In this document: piece by piece, positions 8,292-17,827 of the stretch
Numbering within the stretch: position 1 is the first letter of the stretch
How the letters are laid out: each line of letters begins with the position of its first letter
Assembly: GCA_018267915.1 (NCBI GenBank)
Contig: JAFDXN010000038.1
Span: 1-33,439 of the forward strand
From: Bacteroidota bacterium
GTDB taxonomy: Bacteria; Bacteroidota; Bacteroidia; Chitinophagales; Chitinophagaceae
DNA length: 33,439 nt
Direction of reading: 5' to 3'
Notes under the pieces: generated by a model
Told to the model about the DNA's origin: nothing
Databases searched by the model: none
Seen by the model: only the letters and a program-made list of their open reading frames with translations
Program-made: the position numbers and the translations under genes

Positions 8292-10181
8292 TTACGTTTC
8301 TGTGGTAAGAATAACCAAGAATATATCTCTCAGATATGGCATTTCCTTTGTCATCATACCAATCATGTACTTGCTGTCGTGATTTACCACCATCAGCATG
8401 AGCCACAGAACAAAAGCGTCCTCCATGGATTTCATCCTCACATACTTGGCACCTTCCTGATTTTTTCTCCTCACCCCAGATATCCGAGATAAATCGATCC
8501 TGGAAATGCCCACGTACACGTTTCCCATCAGTTGTACGATGAACGGCGCGCTGCGTCTTTTTTGCATCATCGGCAGGGAATCGTAATCACGGTAATTTCC
8601 CAGCAGTTGCGAGTCCCACGCCAGATTCTCCGACTCCCAGCTATGTTCCTGATCTTCTGCATAAAATATGCTGCGTATGAATTTGACAACCGCCCTAAAC
8701 CGCATACCACACGGCCACCATTTGTCGAGGAAATCGACAGGTTTTAAACGCGGAAACGCCGACTGCATACAACTTATGGAAATTCGATAACCCACGCTAT
8801 TTTCCAACACATGAGACTCCGTTGACACAATGAAATTGTTTTCGTATGCATGTTCCTGTTGAAAATACGGCCGAACATAGCAGAATCTGGCAGTCTTCTG
8901 CATATCCTCTATCGAGGATTCTGCCGTTCCATTGGCCTCGTTCCAGATCCGCTTGCGGCATTTGCGAGAGATCATTTCAAAAACGCACTGATGACGTATG
9001 TCGTCGGTGATGGTTATGATGGACTCAATTGCTTTTCTGGTTAATTTGTCAAGTATTTTGGTCTTTCCTTTATGCGACAGGAGGTCATAGTGAATTGTTT
9101 GCGTTACATACATCACTATTCTGTACAGGGATGTGAATCTGGCCAAAAAACAATTAACGTATCGTCGGTTGACGGAATAAACATCCGTGCTGCTACTGGC
9201 CGTCTTTTTGCGTTCGAGAATGCTATCATAAATTGTCTTTTCGTTTACGGTTTTCTTCCTGTAGTTGTCCGGTATCATTCCACAGTCGTAGGCGATGACA
9301 AGTTTATCACCGCCATCCAACGGATAACTAGGATGCATGTAAAACTCGCTGCATATCTCCCAACCACAACAGCATATCTCTGCAAATCTCGTCAGAATAT
9401 TGTTCAACAACAGATGAAGATCCGTGCTATACACACATACACAGTCTGGGTCTTGCGGCAGGTCCGTATCGTAATCGTACAACTCTATCTCGTTCCAACG
9501 AAACGACAACAAATCCAGCTGCTGTATGAGTTGTGTTTGTGTGTAATAGGATATGCGATCGTGTGGCCATAACAACAGACCTGCTTTGTATACTGTGGGG
9601 GCAATTTCCGCCGCATTGTTGGCGAGGTACGACGTCTTCTGTACCACTCCATCGCTTTCATGAAGGTCATAAAGATATGCCAAAGGAAGTGTGTTTTCAC
9701 GGAGTCGTGTAAGATCCTCCACGTTCACGGACTTGATAAAGTTTATAGCAGTGTATAATACCGCCCATACCATAGTGATGTCCACCGCAACGGTACTGCC
9801 ACATCCTTCTCCTGTATAGAAAATATCGCATAGATCAGGATGGCTGTAGCTCTCCATTATGAAGGATTTAATATGGTCGGAAATAGCAATGATCGTCTGC
9901 AATTCTAACCACGTAGACTGACGTGTTAGCGGTCTCTGTAACAAGTCCGATAGTAATTCGGTGGACACACTCCAAGTCACTTCCAGATAGCACATAAACC
10001 TGTATCTGTCAGACAACTGTCTCGGATCTGGAATCTTCATGGAAAGCCAATCCTCATAATTTCTATGATTTCTGTAAAATGTATCAATGTCTTCTACATG
10101 TGTCCTGATATTCTCCGTTTCGTCATCGATGGGCACTTCTACGTCCTCTTCAAATTCAGCTTCGGCGGCCGTCCGTTTCAT
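8292..10181 (-). CDS. large orphan protein, 629 aa
   Basis: No domain recognised. The first 25 residues are charged and acidic (EAEFEEDVEVPIDDETE) and the rest is a largely helical globular protein with scattered Cys and Trp. There is no signal peptide or convincing membrane span. Segments such as FLARFTSLYRIVMYVTQTIH are amphipathic helices. The start ATG follows a short AT-rich gap shared with the divergent 374-aa gene, suggesting paired expression. By length and composition it could be a scaffold, tegument-like or replication-accessory protein, but nothing in the sequence selects among these. Confidence 0.8.
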   Translation of the reverse strand: MKRTAAEAEFEEDVEVPIDDETENIRTHVEDIDTFYRNHRNYEDWLSMKIPDPRQLSDRYRFMCYLEVTWSVSTELLSDLLQRPLTRQSTWLELQTIIAISDHIKSFIMESYSHPDLCDIFYTGEGCGSTVAVDITMVWAVLYTAINFIKSVNVEDLTRLRENTLPLAYLYDLHESDGVVQKTSYLANNAAEIAPTVYKAGLLLWPHDRISYYTQTQLIQQLDLLSFRWNEIELYDYDTDLPQDPDCVCVYSTDLHLLLNNILTRFAEICCCGWEICSEFYMHPSYPLDGGDKLVIAYDCGMIPDNYRKKTVNEKTIYDSILERKKTASSSTDVYSVNRRYVNCFLARFTSLYRIVMYVTQTIHYDLLSHKGKTKILDKLTRKAIESIITITDDIRHQCVFEMISRKCRKRIWNEANGTAESSIEDMQKTARFCYVRPYFQQEHAYENNFIVSTESHVLENSVGYRISISCMQSAFPRLKPVDFLDKWWPCGMRFRAVVKFIRSIFYAEDQEHSWESENLAWDSQLLGNYRDYDSLPMMQKRRSAPFIVQLMGNVYVGISRIDLSRISGVRRKNQEGAKYVRMKSMEDAFVLWLMLMVVNHDSKYMIGMMTKEMPYLRDIFLVILTTET

Positions 10182-10272
10182 TCACAACTTTTCATCCAGA
10201 AAGCCTGAACTTCCATACACCAACATCCAAACAGACGTTGGGATGTTGCTTATTAATTATAAAATACTGACT

Positions 10273-10280
10273 TATAAATA
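10273..10280 (+). promoter_or_regulatory. TATA box for the 374-aa gene
   Basis: TATAAATA lies 52 bp before the ATG at 10332, within the gap shared with the divergent 629-aa gene. ATTATAAAATA just to the left may act for the opposite strand. The stretch CGGTCTTTTTCGTTC between box and ATG is T-rich with embedded CG, like the leaders at 13120-13190 and 27120-27139. Confidence 0.45.
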
Positions 10281-10331
10281 AGAACATAAAACATACGATT
10301 TTCGGTCTTTTTCGTTCTTTATGTCACCATT

Positions 10332-11456
10332 ATGTCAGATTCGGAAGGTGACTGGGCGGGCGTTTTTACGACTGACAACGAATCAGATGATGCTGATGAT
10401 ACGTACGAGTCCGAGTCTGACTCGCTATCCGAAATGGAAAGTGAAAACATCGCAGAAGATACCGAAGACGTGTTCCAGGCTGTCGTTCCCAACGCTGCAT
10501 TGACGTACAGGTCTGGTATGGCGTTTATGCAGGTTGCTGATTTACGGGCCATAATCAACGGCAAAGAGATCAAATGCACAGACCTGCCTGATATAGGTAC
10601 CAGCAGCAGTGTGGCTAGTAGTATGATACCTATCAACGAGACGGATACGTACATGGATTTTGAAGGAGCCGCAGACGGCGAGGAAGATTCGGACGACGAC
10701 ACACCCCAGACGGTGGAAGAACTCGCAAACAGAATGCAATTCTCGTCCACTGAAGAATGGAGACCTGTGGAGAACAAACAGATACAACAAAGAAACTCGC
10801 TTCGTAAGCAGATGTACATCCGTAACGGATGTACATATTCAGATGGTAGACGGAAATCGTGCATCAGATGTAAATACTGGGAACCTGGATTGATGTCCGT
10901 GGAGAATTCCAGAGATTCCATGCCACAGGAGGCCAAGGAATTCATCACCATGCTACACAACAATTTTCTGAAAGTCTTGAATCCCTTCAACATCACAGCG
11001 CTTTGTGTGTGTTACACCAGAGAGTGGAATGCGTATTTCGATAGGGATGGAAGGAGTCCTGGGTTTCGCATGAACGCTGCTCACGTAGAGTATCATTTTA
11101 GAGAATGTCTTGGATTGCCGTATCTCAAACTCGGAGATACACTGTTTGTTCAGGGAATTCTCATGGACGAGGTTGTCAGAACAGGCGTATTTATCAGAAA
11201 AAACAAAGGCGGTTTCGAAACATCACATGAACAGGTCAGCGGTCCCATGGCCAGAATTTGCATTGCGTCGTCCAGAGCACATATATCCAGCTTGTCTCAC
11301 ATACCGGTGTTTCACAGGCAATTGGTTGAGAGTTATTCTAATACATCAGGTACCCCAATGCGTATTTCAGGAAGTTCTGGCCGTTCTTCGTCCAGAGCGT
11401 CGTCCAGCTCCAGTCGTCGAAAAAAGGTCAAACCCCTGAATGGGCTAGCCAATTGA
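10332..11456 (+). CDS. orphan protein with acidic N-terminus, CxxC core and Ser/Arg-rich basic tail
   Basis: A 374-aa protein of three parts. Residues 1 to about 60 are very acidic (DSEGDW, NESDDADD, SESDSLSEMESE), resembling activation or chaperone-like acidic tails. A central globular part carries a CxxC pair (SCIRCKYW, Cys177 and Cys180) and further Cys in CVCYTREW, possibly a zinc site. The last 35 residues are Ser/Arg-rich and basic (GRSSSRASSSSSRRKKVKP), suited to binding nucleic acid or nuclear import. No signal peptide or membrane span. The overall build suggests a nuclear DNA- or RNA-associated regulator, but no family was recognised. Confidence 0.8.
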   Translation: MSDSEGDWAGVFTTDNESDDADDTYESESDSLSEMESENIAEDTEDVFQAVVPNAALTYRSGMAFMQVADLRAIINGKEIKCTDLPDIGTSSSVASSMIPINETDTYMDFEGAADGEEDSDDDTPQTVEELANRMQFSSTEEWRPVENKQIQQRNSLRKQMYIRNGCTYSDGRRKSCIRCKYWEPGLMSVENSRDSMPQEAKEFITMLHNNFLKVLNPFNITALCVCYTREWNAYFDRDGRSPGFRMNAAHVEYHFRECLGLPYLKLGDTLFVQGILMDEVVRTGVFIRKNKGGFETSHEQVSGPMARICIASSRAHISSLSHIPVFHRQLVESYSNTSGTPMRISGSSGRSSSRASSSSSRRKKVKPLNGLAN

Positions 11457-11606
11457 TCGTCTGTACATAGAAAACGATGTACTAAAAACATAAAAATATC
11501 CATATATTTTGGTAGCCCGGCGTTATTCTTTGTTTTGTCTGATTCCTTCTGTTTTGGTGTGTAGCATCTTGGGATTTAAGATTTTCAAGTACATCTGCAT
11601 TTTCTG

Positions 11607-13004
11607 ATGTCCAAAAGAACTACATACAACAACTTGTCGGCCACCGGAGAGGTCGGTATGACCGACTTTCAGAGTCCGTCATATCCCATCAGACCGGAGG
11701 CCTGGAAAATTCGAAAGGATTACCAGGTTCCCATGTCGTTTCCGGGCGGTGTTGGGGAAGTGGGTAACCGACTGCCGTTTGCTGTTGATGGTACCAAAAT
11801 CAAGTCGGTGCCAGCACCAACAGAAGCCTATGCCCTGAACAATCCGGACATATCGAATGTCCAGCGCGTGATGATGATCAATCCGTCCAAGAAGATCGAG
11901 TTTGTATCGTTCGCGCCGTTGTTGGTGAATCAGCCGCAGAATCCGAGTGGCGGACGCCCTGTCGTAACGATGCTTTCGAACGCCAACAGCCAGGCGGAGA
12001 TTGCTTGGAAAAACTACATCAGCGAACTGTCCAATCTATTGGCTGGGCAGCCGGCGTCGCTTTCTGCCTACAGTTATCAAAACGCAGAGCCAGGAAGCGG
12101 TATCCGGTTTTTGAGCCGTTCTGCCAAAGAGTTCATCGAGAACTGGCGCTGGTATGGCCATTGGCAAACGCCCGACATCAACGCCACACCAGGAAGCACA
12201 CTCAACGGATCTTATGGACTCCAGATCACACATCAGCTTGCTGGGTTGGTGAGGGGAACCAAACAAGTATGGACCCCACATCCAATTGCTGGCGTGTTTG
12301 TCGGTTATGCGGCTACTCGGAGCATACCACAGAAGAATCTGGACTTGGATGACATTCCGCCGCATGAGCTAGTTCCTTACGCGTCGGTCACTCCGACATT
12401 TGCACTGCCATTTCCCATTCCAAAAGCGTTTCTTGAACTCGGGGATGCTCTGGAAAGCGAAAAGATCAGGATGGATTCTGCATCGGTCGAAGATACCGTC
12501 GGCAGCATCATCAAACTTCCCCGATCCAAGTACGTCGATGCCGATGGTTTTCGGTGCACGGCAGGCATTTCTGCCGCGTTGGTCGAAGCGTTCGAGGATA
12601 TCATTCCGAGCGAAATCTCCCTGGAATTCGAAGGACCATACTCTACGTTCGGTCGTCTATCACGAGACGTGGACATAATCGATCTCATTTCTGGTCCCAG
12701 TCTCAGGGCGAATACGTCGCGTGTGATGGAAAGCGTACTTTCGCGTTCGACGACACCAACGGCCGCAACGCCCGTTTCAATCGTCAAACGACCCGCCAAA
12801 ATCGCGTACAACGTCATCCTACACCGCGTAATTTCTGTGAGTCCCCTGATACCCATTGGTATGATCGCGCATGATCGTAACAAATTTTCCACACCATGCG
12901 CCAGCACTGTCCTGGAAACTACGAACAACATCGAATCTTATGCTGGGTTCAGCGGTTTGTGTGATATCGACATCACTCGCAAATTGTACATGGCAGGGCT
13001 GTGA
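11607..13004 (+). CDS. orphan, probable virion structural protein (465 aa)
   Basis: Soluble 465-aa protein rich in Pro, Ser, Thr, Ala and beta-strand-like segments, with few Cys and no signal peptide or membrane span. The coding sequence is richer in G+C than the neighbours and uses many C- or G-ending codons, as does the next gene, hinting at high expression. The body includes phrases such as NRLPFAVDGTKIKSVPAPTE and TPTFALPFPIPKAFLELGD. Composition and the tandem partner downstream suggest a capsid, triplex or tegument component, but no capsid fold is recognisable by eye. The leader holds a CATATATTTT TATA-like box near 11500. Confidence 0.75.
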   Translation: MSKRTTYNNLSATGEVGMTDFQSPSYPIRPEAWKIRKDYQVPMSFPGGVGEVGNRLPFAVDGTKIKSVPAPTEAYALNNPDISNVQRVMMINPSKKIEFVSFAPLLVNQPQNPSGGRPVVTMLSNANSQAEIAWKNYISELSNLLAGQPASLSAYSYQNAEPGSGIRFLSRSAKEFIENWRWYGHWQTPDINATPGSTLNGSYGLQITHQLAGLVRGTKQVWTPHPIAGVFVGYAATRSIPQKNLDLDDIPPHELVPYASVTPTFALPFPIPKAFLELGDALESEKIRMDSASVEDTVGSIIKLPRSKYVDADGFRCTAGISAALVEAFEDIIPSEISLEFEGPYSTFGRLSRDVDIIDLISGPSLRANTSRVMESVLSRSTTPTAATPVSIVKRPAKIAYNVILHRVISVSPLIPIGMIAHDRNKFSTPCASTVLETTNNIESYAGFSGLCDIDITRKLYMAGL

Positions 13005-13198
13005 AAAAACCCGTTATCCGTTGTATGTGTTTTCAAATCTATTTCCAGTATAAACCAAGCGTAAAACAGTTTGAATGATACAAAACAACAAAACAAAACT
13101 TTTTTATATGCAAACGGCTTTTTCGGTAGATTTGGGGAGTAGCACGTTTTCGGTTGTTTTTCTCGATCGCAGTGTTTTCATTGTTAGTACAATCATTG

Positions 13199-14761
13199 AT
13201 GGCGTTCTACACGAACTACGGTAGCTACGGCTCTTCGGCCGGTGACTTTGCTGACACCCGTTCGAAAAACCAACCTCTTCGGCAAGGAACGGTTGCCATC
13301 GTCGTCCAGGCAGACACTTCGTTGACCAGCAAGTGCAGGAACAATCCTAAGGATTCGTTTTATCCAGTGACGCAACCCGACAACAGCCACACACAGCTCG
13401 AGTTGCAGCTGGCTTTTGGATGGAATCCGGAGCAGGCTCGAAACGATCGTTTGCGTCTCTCAACCAGCATCGGAAACATCCCCAGCACGCTCATCCCTGA
13501 GCTGCATCAGACCGTGCTCAGCGCGACGCTGGCCAGTCGGATGTCGGCCGTCGAAAAGGACCGCCACATTGGCGAGGTCTGCACGAGTCTTGCGCAGTAC
13601 TACGGTCTCGTGAACAACGTCGTGAAGCCAATGGACGAGATCCAGAACCAGACGTTGTACTGTGGTGGAATGGCGGAGATTCCCACGCCGAAAGAGCCGA
13701 TCTTTTCTGGCGACACCACCATTGCCTACTTTCCATCGCCAAACGAGATGGCCGAAATCAACGCCATGACCAAGAGCCACTGGAAATGGCATGCGACTCA
13801 ATTCTGTGGCATGCTTCTGCGCAGACGCAGCGCTGAATCATTCATCGATTTCGTGAACGACGTCCTCACACAGATGTTCTTCAAACCCAGTATCGTCTCT
13901 TCCATTGCACAGAATGGCAACGTCGCCAGCGTTACACCGTACATGGCCGGACAGGTGCTGATCCAGTCGCGTCTGAATCAATTTTGCGCGGATATCGGAC
14001 TCGCGGTCGATTTGGGTTTCGTCGTTCCATCTGGGGTGATTCCAGATCGCAATGCCCTGGGCAATGTTATGCCGTTCAGCAATGAATCGTGTCAGGCTAT
14101 GACCCCATCACTACTGCCCTCTACCGACGATGCTGCAATTGTTCGGTATAGCATTCGTGCTAATCATCCAGTCATCGACAGCGACACCACCAGACTGAAG
14201 GTTCTTGATCCTTTTATGTGCACCAGAGACGGCACATCCATATTCACACGAGATGGATCTCCATCAGCAACGCCCGCCGGAAGTGATTCACTTCCGTTGT
14301 ACAGTGCTATCGATGGTGCTACCATGTCCGCAGTACTGCGCATGCTGTTCAACTTGACCAATCACACCGCATCCGCAGGAGACAATGTTTTGCTGCGCCA
14401 TGTGAAGAATCTCATGCTCAGCACGAGCAACAGAGACTTCTGGAATCAGATTGCTACCTTCGTGGGAAGGAGCACGCTACGACCGAGGGCGATTGCGGAG
14501 GCCGAGTACTTCACTTCCGGTGCCATGATCACGTCCAACGGAGATCTGAGCAACGTTGCGTACAAGATCTTCAACGGCGTGGCCCAGCCTGACATGGAGA
14601 CCATCAAGGGTCATTCCGTGGCTGCAGATCAGGAGATGTCTTCGCAGTTCCTGGCTGCCATGTACTGCTTGTTGCAGCACTACAGCAAGAACTACGGTGG
14701 TATTTGCATCAATGGGTCGGCAGAAGACACTGGATCTTCGGCGCTGATACTCAATCGCTGA
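13199..14761 (+). CDS. orphan, probable virion structural protein (520 aa)
   Basis: The first ATG of the frame gives MAFYTNYGSYGSSAG. The frame is open back to 13154, where the codon is TTG; that extension would add a hydrophobic, signal-like stretch (FFSIAVFSLLVQSL), but with eukaryotic initiation it is probably untranslated leader. The protein is soluble and Ala/Ser/Thr/Asn-rich, with a Tyr/Gly/Ser-rich start and GC-rich, C-ending codon use like its upstream partner. Four Cys are spread through the first half. No family recognised. A role as a major particle or nucleocapsid protein is inferred from composition and position only. Confidence 0.72.
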   Translation: MAFYTNYGSYGSSAGDFADTRSKNQPLRQGTVAIVVQADTSLTSKCRNNPKDSFYPVTQPDNSHTQLELQLAFGWNPEQARNDRLRLSTSIGNIPSTLIPELHQTVLSATLASRMSAVEKDRHIGEVCTSLAQYYGLVNNVVKPMDEIQNQTLYCGGMAEIPTPKEPIFSGDTTIAYFPSPNEMAEINAMTKSHWKWHATQFCGMLLRRRSAESFIDFVNDVLTQMFFKPSIVSSIAQNGNVASVTPYMAGQVLIQSRLNQFCADIGLAVDLGFVVPSGVIPDRNALGNVMPFSNESCQAMTPSLLPSTDDAAIVRYSIRANHPVIDSDTTRLKVLDPFMCTRDGTSIFTRDGSPSATPAGSDSLPLYSAIDGATMSAVLRMLFNLTNHTASAGDNVLLRHVKNLMLSTSNRDFWNQIATFVGRSTLRPRAIAEAEYFTSGAMITSNGDLSNVAYKIFNGVAQPDMETIKGHSVAADQEMSSQFLAAMYCLLQHYSKNYGGICINGSAEDTGSSALILNR

Positions 14762-14885
14762 ATGAGGCGGAGCTCAGATGTAGTGTGTTATTCTTATATT
14801 CTTTCAAATGAAAAACGCAAAATTGCTTGCATAATTTATTTTGGTGTAAAAGAGACAGTAATATACACATACCGACTCGTGGTAG

Positions 14886-15488
14886 ATGGAGTGGCTTGGA
14901 GACCTTTTCTTGGATAATTTATGGTATCCCACATTTGGAATGTCCTTCGAAACAGCAGTTAGTAAGTTGAATCGTCTGATATCCAATACCGATACGATAA
15001 TTATACAGATTTCATCACAGATCGAATTCATCGATCGAAAATTACCTTCTCTTGTGAATAACAAAAGCATGTTCATGTACCAATATGCTCAACAACAAGC
15101 GCTAAAGACCCAGCTGGAGTTCTTCACTACACAAAAAAACAAACTCGATGCATTCAAAATGAATTTAACGTCAGCGAACAACCAGGATCAGTTGTACAAT
15201 TTGATGAAAAATCTCAAACCAGCCATCGATCGATTGAATGAAAGCGTTAAAGACGGATCTGAACTTCGATTGATGATGGAAAATATGTCGTATGCGACAA
15301 AAACATTCAGCAAGAGTATGTCTTCTGGAAGTTCATCATCGAGCCTATCGCCTGAAGCGAATATCCAAGCAGAAAAAGCTTACGCCGATTATGTGCTGGC
15401 TGCAAATGAAGCTGCCAGATTACAACTGGAGATCGACCAGGACGACGGTGACGATAACAGGAGCAAGGCAGATGCGTTGATGTATTGA
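14886..15488 (+). CDS. coiled-coil protein with weak ESCRT-III (Snf7/CHMP)-like character
   Basis: A 200-aa protein, mostly helical. Residues 20-145 form long helices (SKLNRLISNTDTIIIQISSQ, then YAQQQALKTQLEFFTTQKNK, then MKNLKPAIDRLNESVKDG). A Ser run (148-155) leads to a C-terminal acidic helix ending DQDDGDD. Snf7/CHMP proteins share this plan: about 200 aa, a long helical hairpin with an AL-x-x-K-x-QLE-like segment, a region of repeated small helices, and an acidic C-terminal part. ESCRT-III polymers cut membrane necks, which would suit budding or nuclear egress. The similarity is weak and any coiled-coil protein could produce it. MSFETAV at residue 19 is an alternative start. Confidence 0.75.
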   Translation: MEWLGDLFLDNLWYPTFGMSFETAVSKLNRLISNTDTIIIQISSQIEFIDRKLPSLVNNKSMFMYQYAQQQALKTQLEFFTTQKNKLDAFKMNLTSANNQDQLYNLMKNLKPAIDRLNESVKDGSELRLMMENMSYATKTFSKSMSSGSSSSSLSPEANIQAEKAYADYVLAANEAARLQLEIDQDDGDDNRSKADALMY

Positions 15489-15514
15489 AATTTCAAAACA
15501 ATGTGCCTGGTTCG

Positions 15515-15520
15515 AATAAA
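15515..15520 (+). terminator. AATAAA polyadenylation signal
   Basis: AATAAA 26 nt after the stop of the coiled-coil gene, in the 55-bp gap before the convergent nuclease gene. Confidence 0.5.
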
Positions 15521-15542
15521 CAACGATTCTGTAATTGAGTAA

Positions 15543-15548
15543 TTTATT
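15543..15548 (-). terminator. AATAAA polyadenylation signal overlapping the stop codon
   Basis: On the minus strand the nuclease gene ends GGAATAAATT, so its TAA stop lies inside the AATAAA signal. The same arrangement ends the glycoprotein gene at 21734. Confidence 0.5.
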
Positions 15549-17700
15549 CCAAAAGATCCACCTCTGTGACAGGTTCTTTCCAACATGCGTACCAATGGGG
15601 TGTACGTCGCTCGAAGTTCGCCGTAGCAATCATTTTGACATTGCCTGGAGCATCACCTTTTTCAGGATTCTTGAAAAAATAGCCGAATTTGTCCTTTTGC
15701 AACTCATATTGCATAGCACAGCCAACCTGCGCCACCATGTTGATGTAGAAAAACCAGTGCAGAATTTTCGTGCAGATTACATCGTCGTCAGGAATCAGCC
15801 GATCCAATCGACTACAGGCTGTCATAAAATCGGTTCTGTTTCGGACGTTGTACTTGATATCCTGCATCATCTTCTTTTCGTCCGCCGTAAAGTTCTTGCA
15901 AATGTTGGCATTTACTATGGGTCTCATAGCACGCAGAACATCCGCACCCCCTTCCTTGACCTTGATCATTTTCACAAAGTCACAATCAGATCCGTTTGCG
16001 CCTCCAAAGTAACGAACGAATGCAACGTTGCGATCGTTAAATGCCTGCTTTCCATACTTCACGTAATAGCAATATGCCAGCAGATTACGATATGCTCCTG
16101 GCATGCCTCGGATGGCACCGCTGGCCACTGGAGCCGCCAGAAATCCGATCTCTCTGTAGTAGTTTTGGTAACTCGTCAGAACAGTCTCCATGGTTATGAA
16201 GGAATAACCGTCGGTGTAGTCTGAATCTCGCAAAAACGACGCCGCGGTAAAAGACAGAATGTACCGTTCATCGCCTCCGAACATATCAGCAACGTGCATG
16301 TAAATGGCATTCATATCCACGTATTCCGTACATTCCGCAGAAAAACGACGAGTGATGTATATCTGGGGACAGTTTTCCTTGAAATCATCACCCATCATAC
16401 CATAGCGACATTTGAACAAAAACCAGAGCGTGTAGATGAATATGTCGGAGTCTTTGGATACGACTTCCACGACACGCCGCACGCCAAGTGCATTGCCGGT
16501 GTACGCCACTTGATTACAAAAACACACAATGTGGTGGAAAATGGCAAAGTCCGCCTCGCCCAGAGTGCTGGCCATTGACGTATCAAAAGTCATGCTCTTA
16601 TGAGATGGCCCATAAAACTCACACTCTTCTGCATCAAACGTGGTCGCAGCCTTGATTCTGTGATGACTCATGAGCGTGACAGGGTCTTCAGAACGTTCAA
16701 TTGCCTCTCGAGTCACTCCGTTCCACTGCAAAAGAATGGGAACGTCCAGAAAAGGGTCGTCGTCTTCTGGATGCAAGTGCCAGGTTCTCACATCGTTGCC
16801 GAGCTGACGAGTGGAGCAAAAATGACCGTCTACGTACAACAGAGCTCCTGGCTTGATTATCATGAACTCGTTGATGTATCTGACCAAGAATCTTATGATA
16901 TCCGCACGTTTTTTGCTGCAGCAATCGGACCACTGCTTTGGCATCGGTGTTTGTGCGATGTATTGCAGAATGGTTCTGGCCATGGAAGTAGAACTGTCGC
17001 AAGAAAACTGACTGATGCATTCCAAGACTTGGCGAATTCCAGATTCCGTACCCAGCTTCAAAAAGGTCATTTCGGTAGTCCATGCCGAAATATCCATGTC
17101 TTTAGCGATTTTCTTCTTCCTATGCTCGATGTAATTGAGATATTCCATACGAGCACGCAATTGCCTACCCGCCTCAGATTTGCTGCTGGTCAGTTTCTTG
17201 AGCTCCGCCTTAGCTTGTTGCCGCTCATGTTCGGATGCGTCTGGAGCGAGAAGCTCTAGAGGCGTTCTGTACAGAGATCCGTCGTAGTTGTGTTGATCGT
17301 AAACCATGCCTCTCTTCTCCAACTTCAACAATTTGATGCCTGCGGTCAGGCCGGCAGACTGTTCTGCGCGTTTTTCTTGTGTACTGCCTTTGGCACTGGT
17401 GGCTTTTCGATCGAAAGACACAGTCACCGACTCAGATCCTCGCTCGAATGCGTTGGAAAGCTCGTTCATAACGAACTTGCACAGATTGTCGACCGGTTTG
17501 CTCTCGTCCCCAGATACTGTGCGTATAAAACACTGCAATCCATCATAAATGGTGCACCTGACCTCAGGAGGTCTGTTTTTTCCAGTGACAAAGGACGTCT
17601 TGTATTTGGCTGACTGTCCGACGGAAAATTTCAACAGATTGACAAATGCGTTCTTTCCCGACCCAAAACTCGGCTTTTTCGGCTTGTTTTCACGCAACAT
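15544..17700 (-). CDS. XPG/FEN1-like (PIN-fold) nuclease with long N-terminal extension
   Basis: A 718-aa protein from the first ATG (MLRENKPKKPSFGSGK); the frame extends to a TTG at 17724 that is probably not used. Motifs of the XPG/FEN1 family occur in order: ALLYVDGHF at about 285 (N-terminal strand with its metal-binding Asp), GEADFAIFHH at about 380 (XPG-I), VVSKDSDIFIY at about 415 (the Asp-x-Asp strand), and SFLRDSDYTDGY at about 495, comparable to the family's LLGSDYxxG. Catalytic acidic residues therefore look present. The family cuts flapped or branched DNA (FEN1, XPG, EXO1); a viral branch, herpesvirus virion host shutoff protein, cuts mRNA. The first 280 residues (basic, with helix STSKSEAGRQLRAR-like) are not recognised, and the protein is longer than FEN1. 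DNA processing or mRNA decay are both open. Confidence 0.72.
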   Translation of the reverse strand: MLRENKPKKPSFGSGKNAFVNLLKFSVGQSAKYKTSFVTGKNRPPEVRCTIYDGLQCFIRTVSGDESKPVDNLCKFVMNELSNAFERGSESVTVSFDRKATSAKGSTQEKRAEQSAGLTAGIKLLKLEKRGMVYDQHNYDGSLYRTPLELLAPDASEHERQQAKAELKKLTSSKSEAGRQLRARMEYLNYIEHRKKKIAKDMDISAWTTEMTFLKLGTESGIRQVLECISQFSCDSSTSMARTILQYIAQTPMPKQWSDCCSKKRADIIRFLVRYINEFMIIKPGALLYVDGHFCSTRQLGNDVRTWHLHPEDDDPFLDVPILLQWNGVTREAIERSEDPVTLMSHHRIKAATTFDAEECEFYGPSHKSMTFDTSMASTLGEADFAIFHHIVCFCNQVAYTGNALGVRRVVEVVSKDSDIFIYTLWFLFKCRYGMMGDDFKENCPQIYITRRFSAECTEYVDMNAIYMHVADMFGGDERYILSFTAASFLRDSDYTDGYSFITMETVLTSYQNYYREIGFLAAPVASGAIRGMPGAYRNLLAYCYYVKYGKQAFNDRNVAFVRYFGGANGSDCDFVKMIKVKEGGADVLRAMRPIVNANICKNFTADEKKMMQDIKYNVRNRTDFMTACSRLDRLIPDDDVICTKILHWFFYINMVAQVGCAMQYELQKDKFGYFFKNPEKGDAPGNVKMIATANFERRTPHWYACWKEPVTEVDLLE

Positions 17701-17827
17701 CGCGACAAAACAGATTAAAGCCAATGCGAACCGAAACTGAAAATACGGTTGGGTTTTGCGAAATTGTATGTTACTTTCTAACTTTATTTTTCAGAAGAAC
17801 TCGTACAACGTTTCCTTTTTGATAATG

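Noticed and set aside
10319..10996. 225-codon minus-strand Ser-rich frame opposite the 374-aa gene
   Set aside because: The Ser-rich composition is the complement of the Asp/Glu/Ser codons of the real gene.
12377..12931. 184-codon minus-strand frame inside the 465-aa gene
   Set aside because: Shadow of a GC-rich gene; no promoter or recognisable protein features.
13154..13198. Signal peptide upstream of the 520-aa protein
   Set aside because: It would need a TTG start; the mature part looks soluble and the first ATG is at 13199.
15535..16224. 229-codon plus-strand frame opposite the nuclease
   Set aside because: It covers the conserved part of the nuclease in antisense and has no domain of its own.
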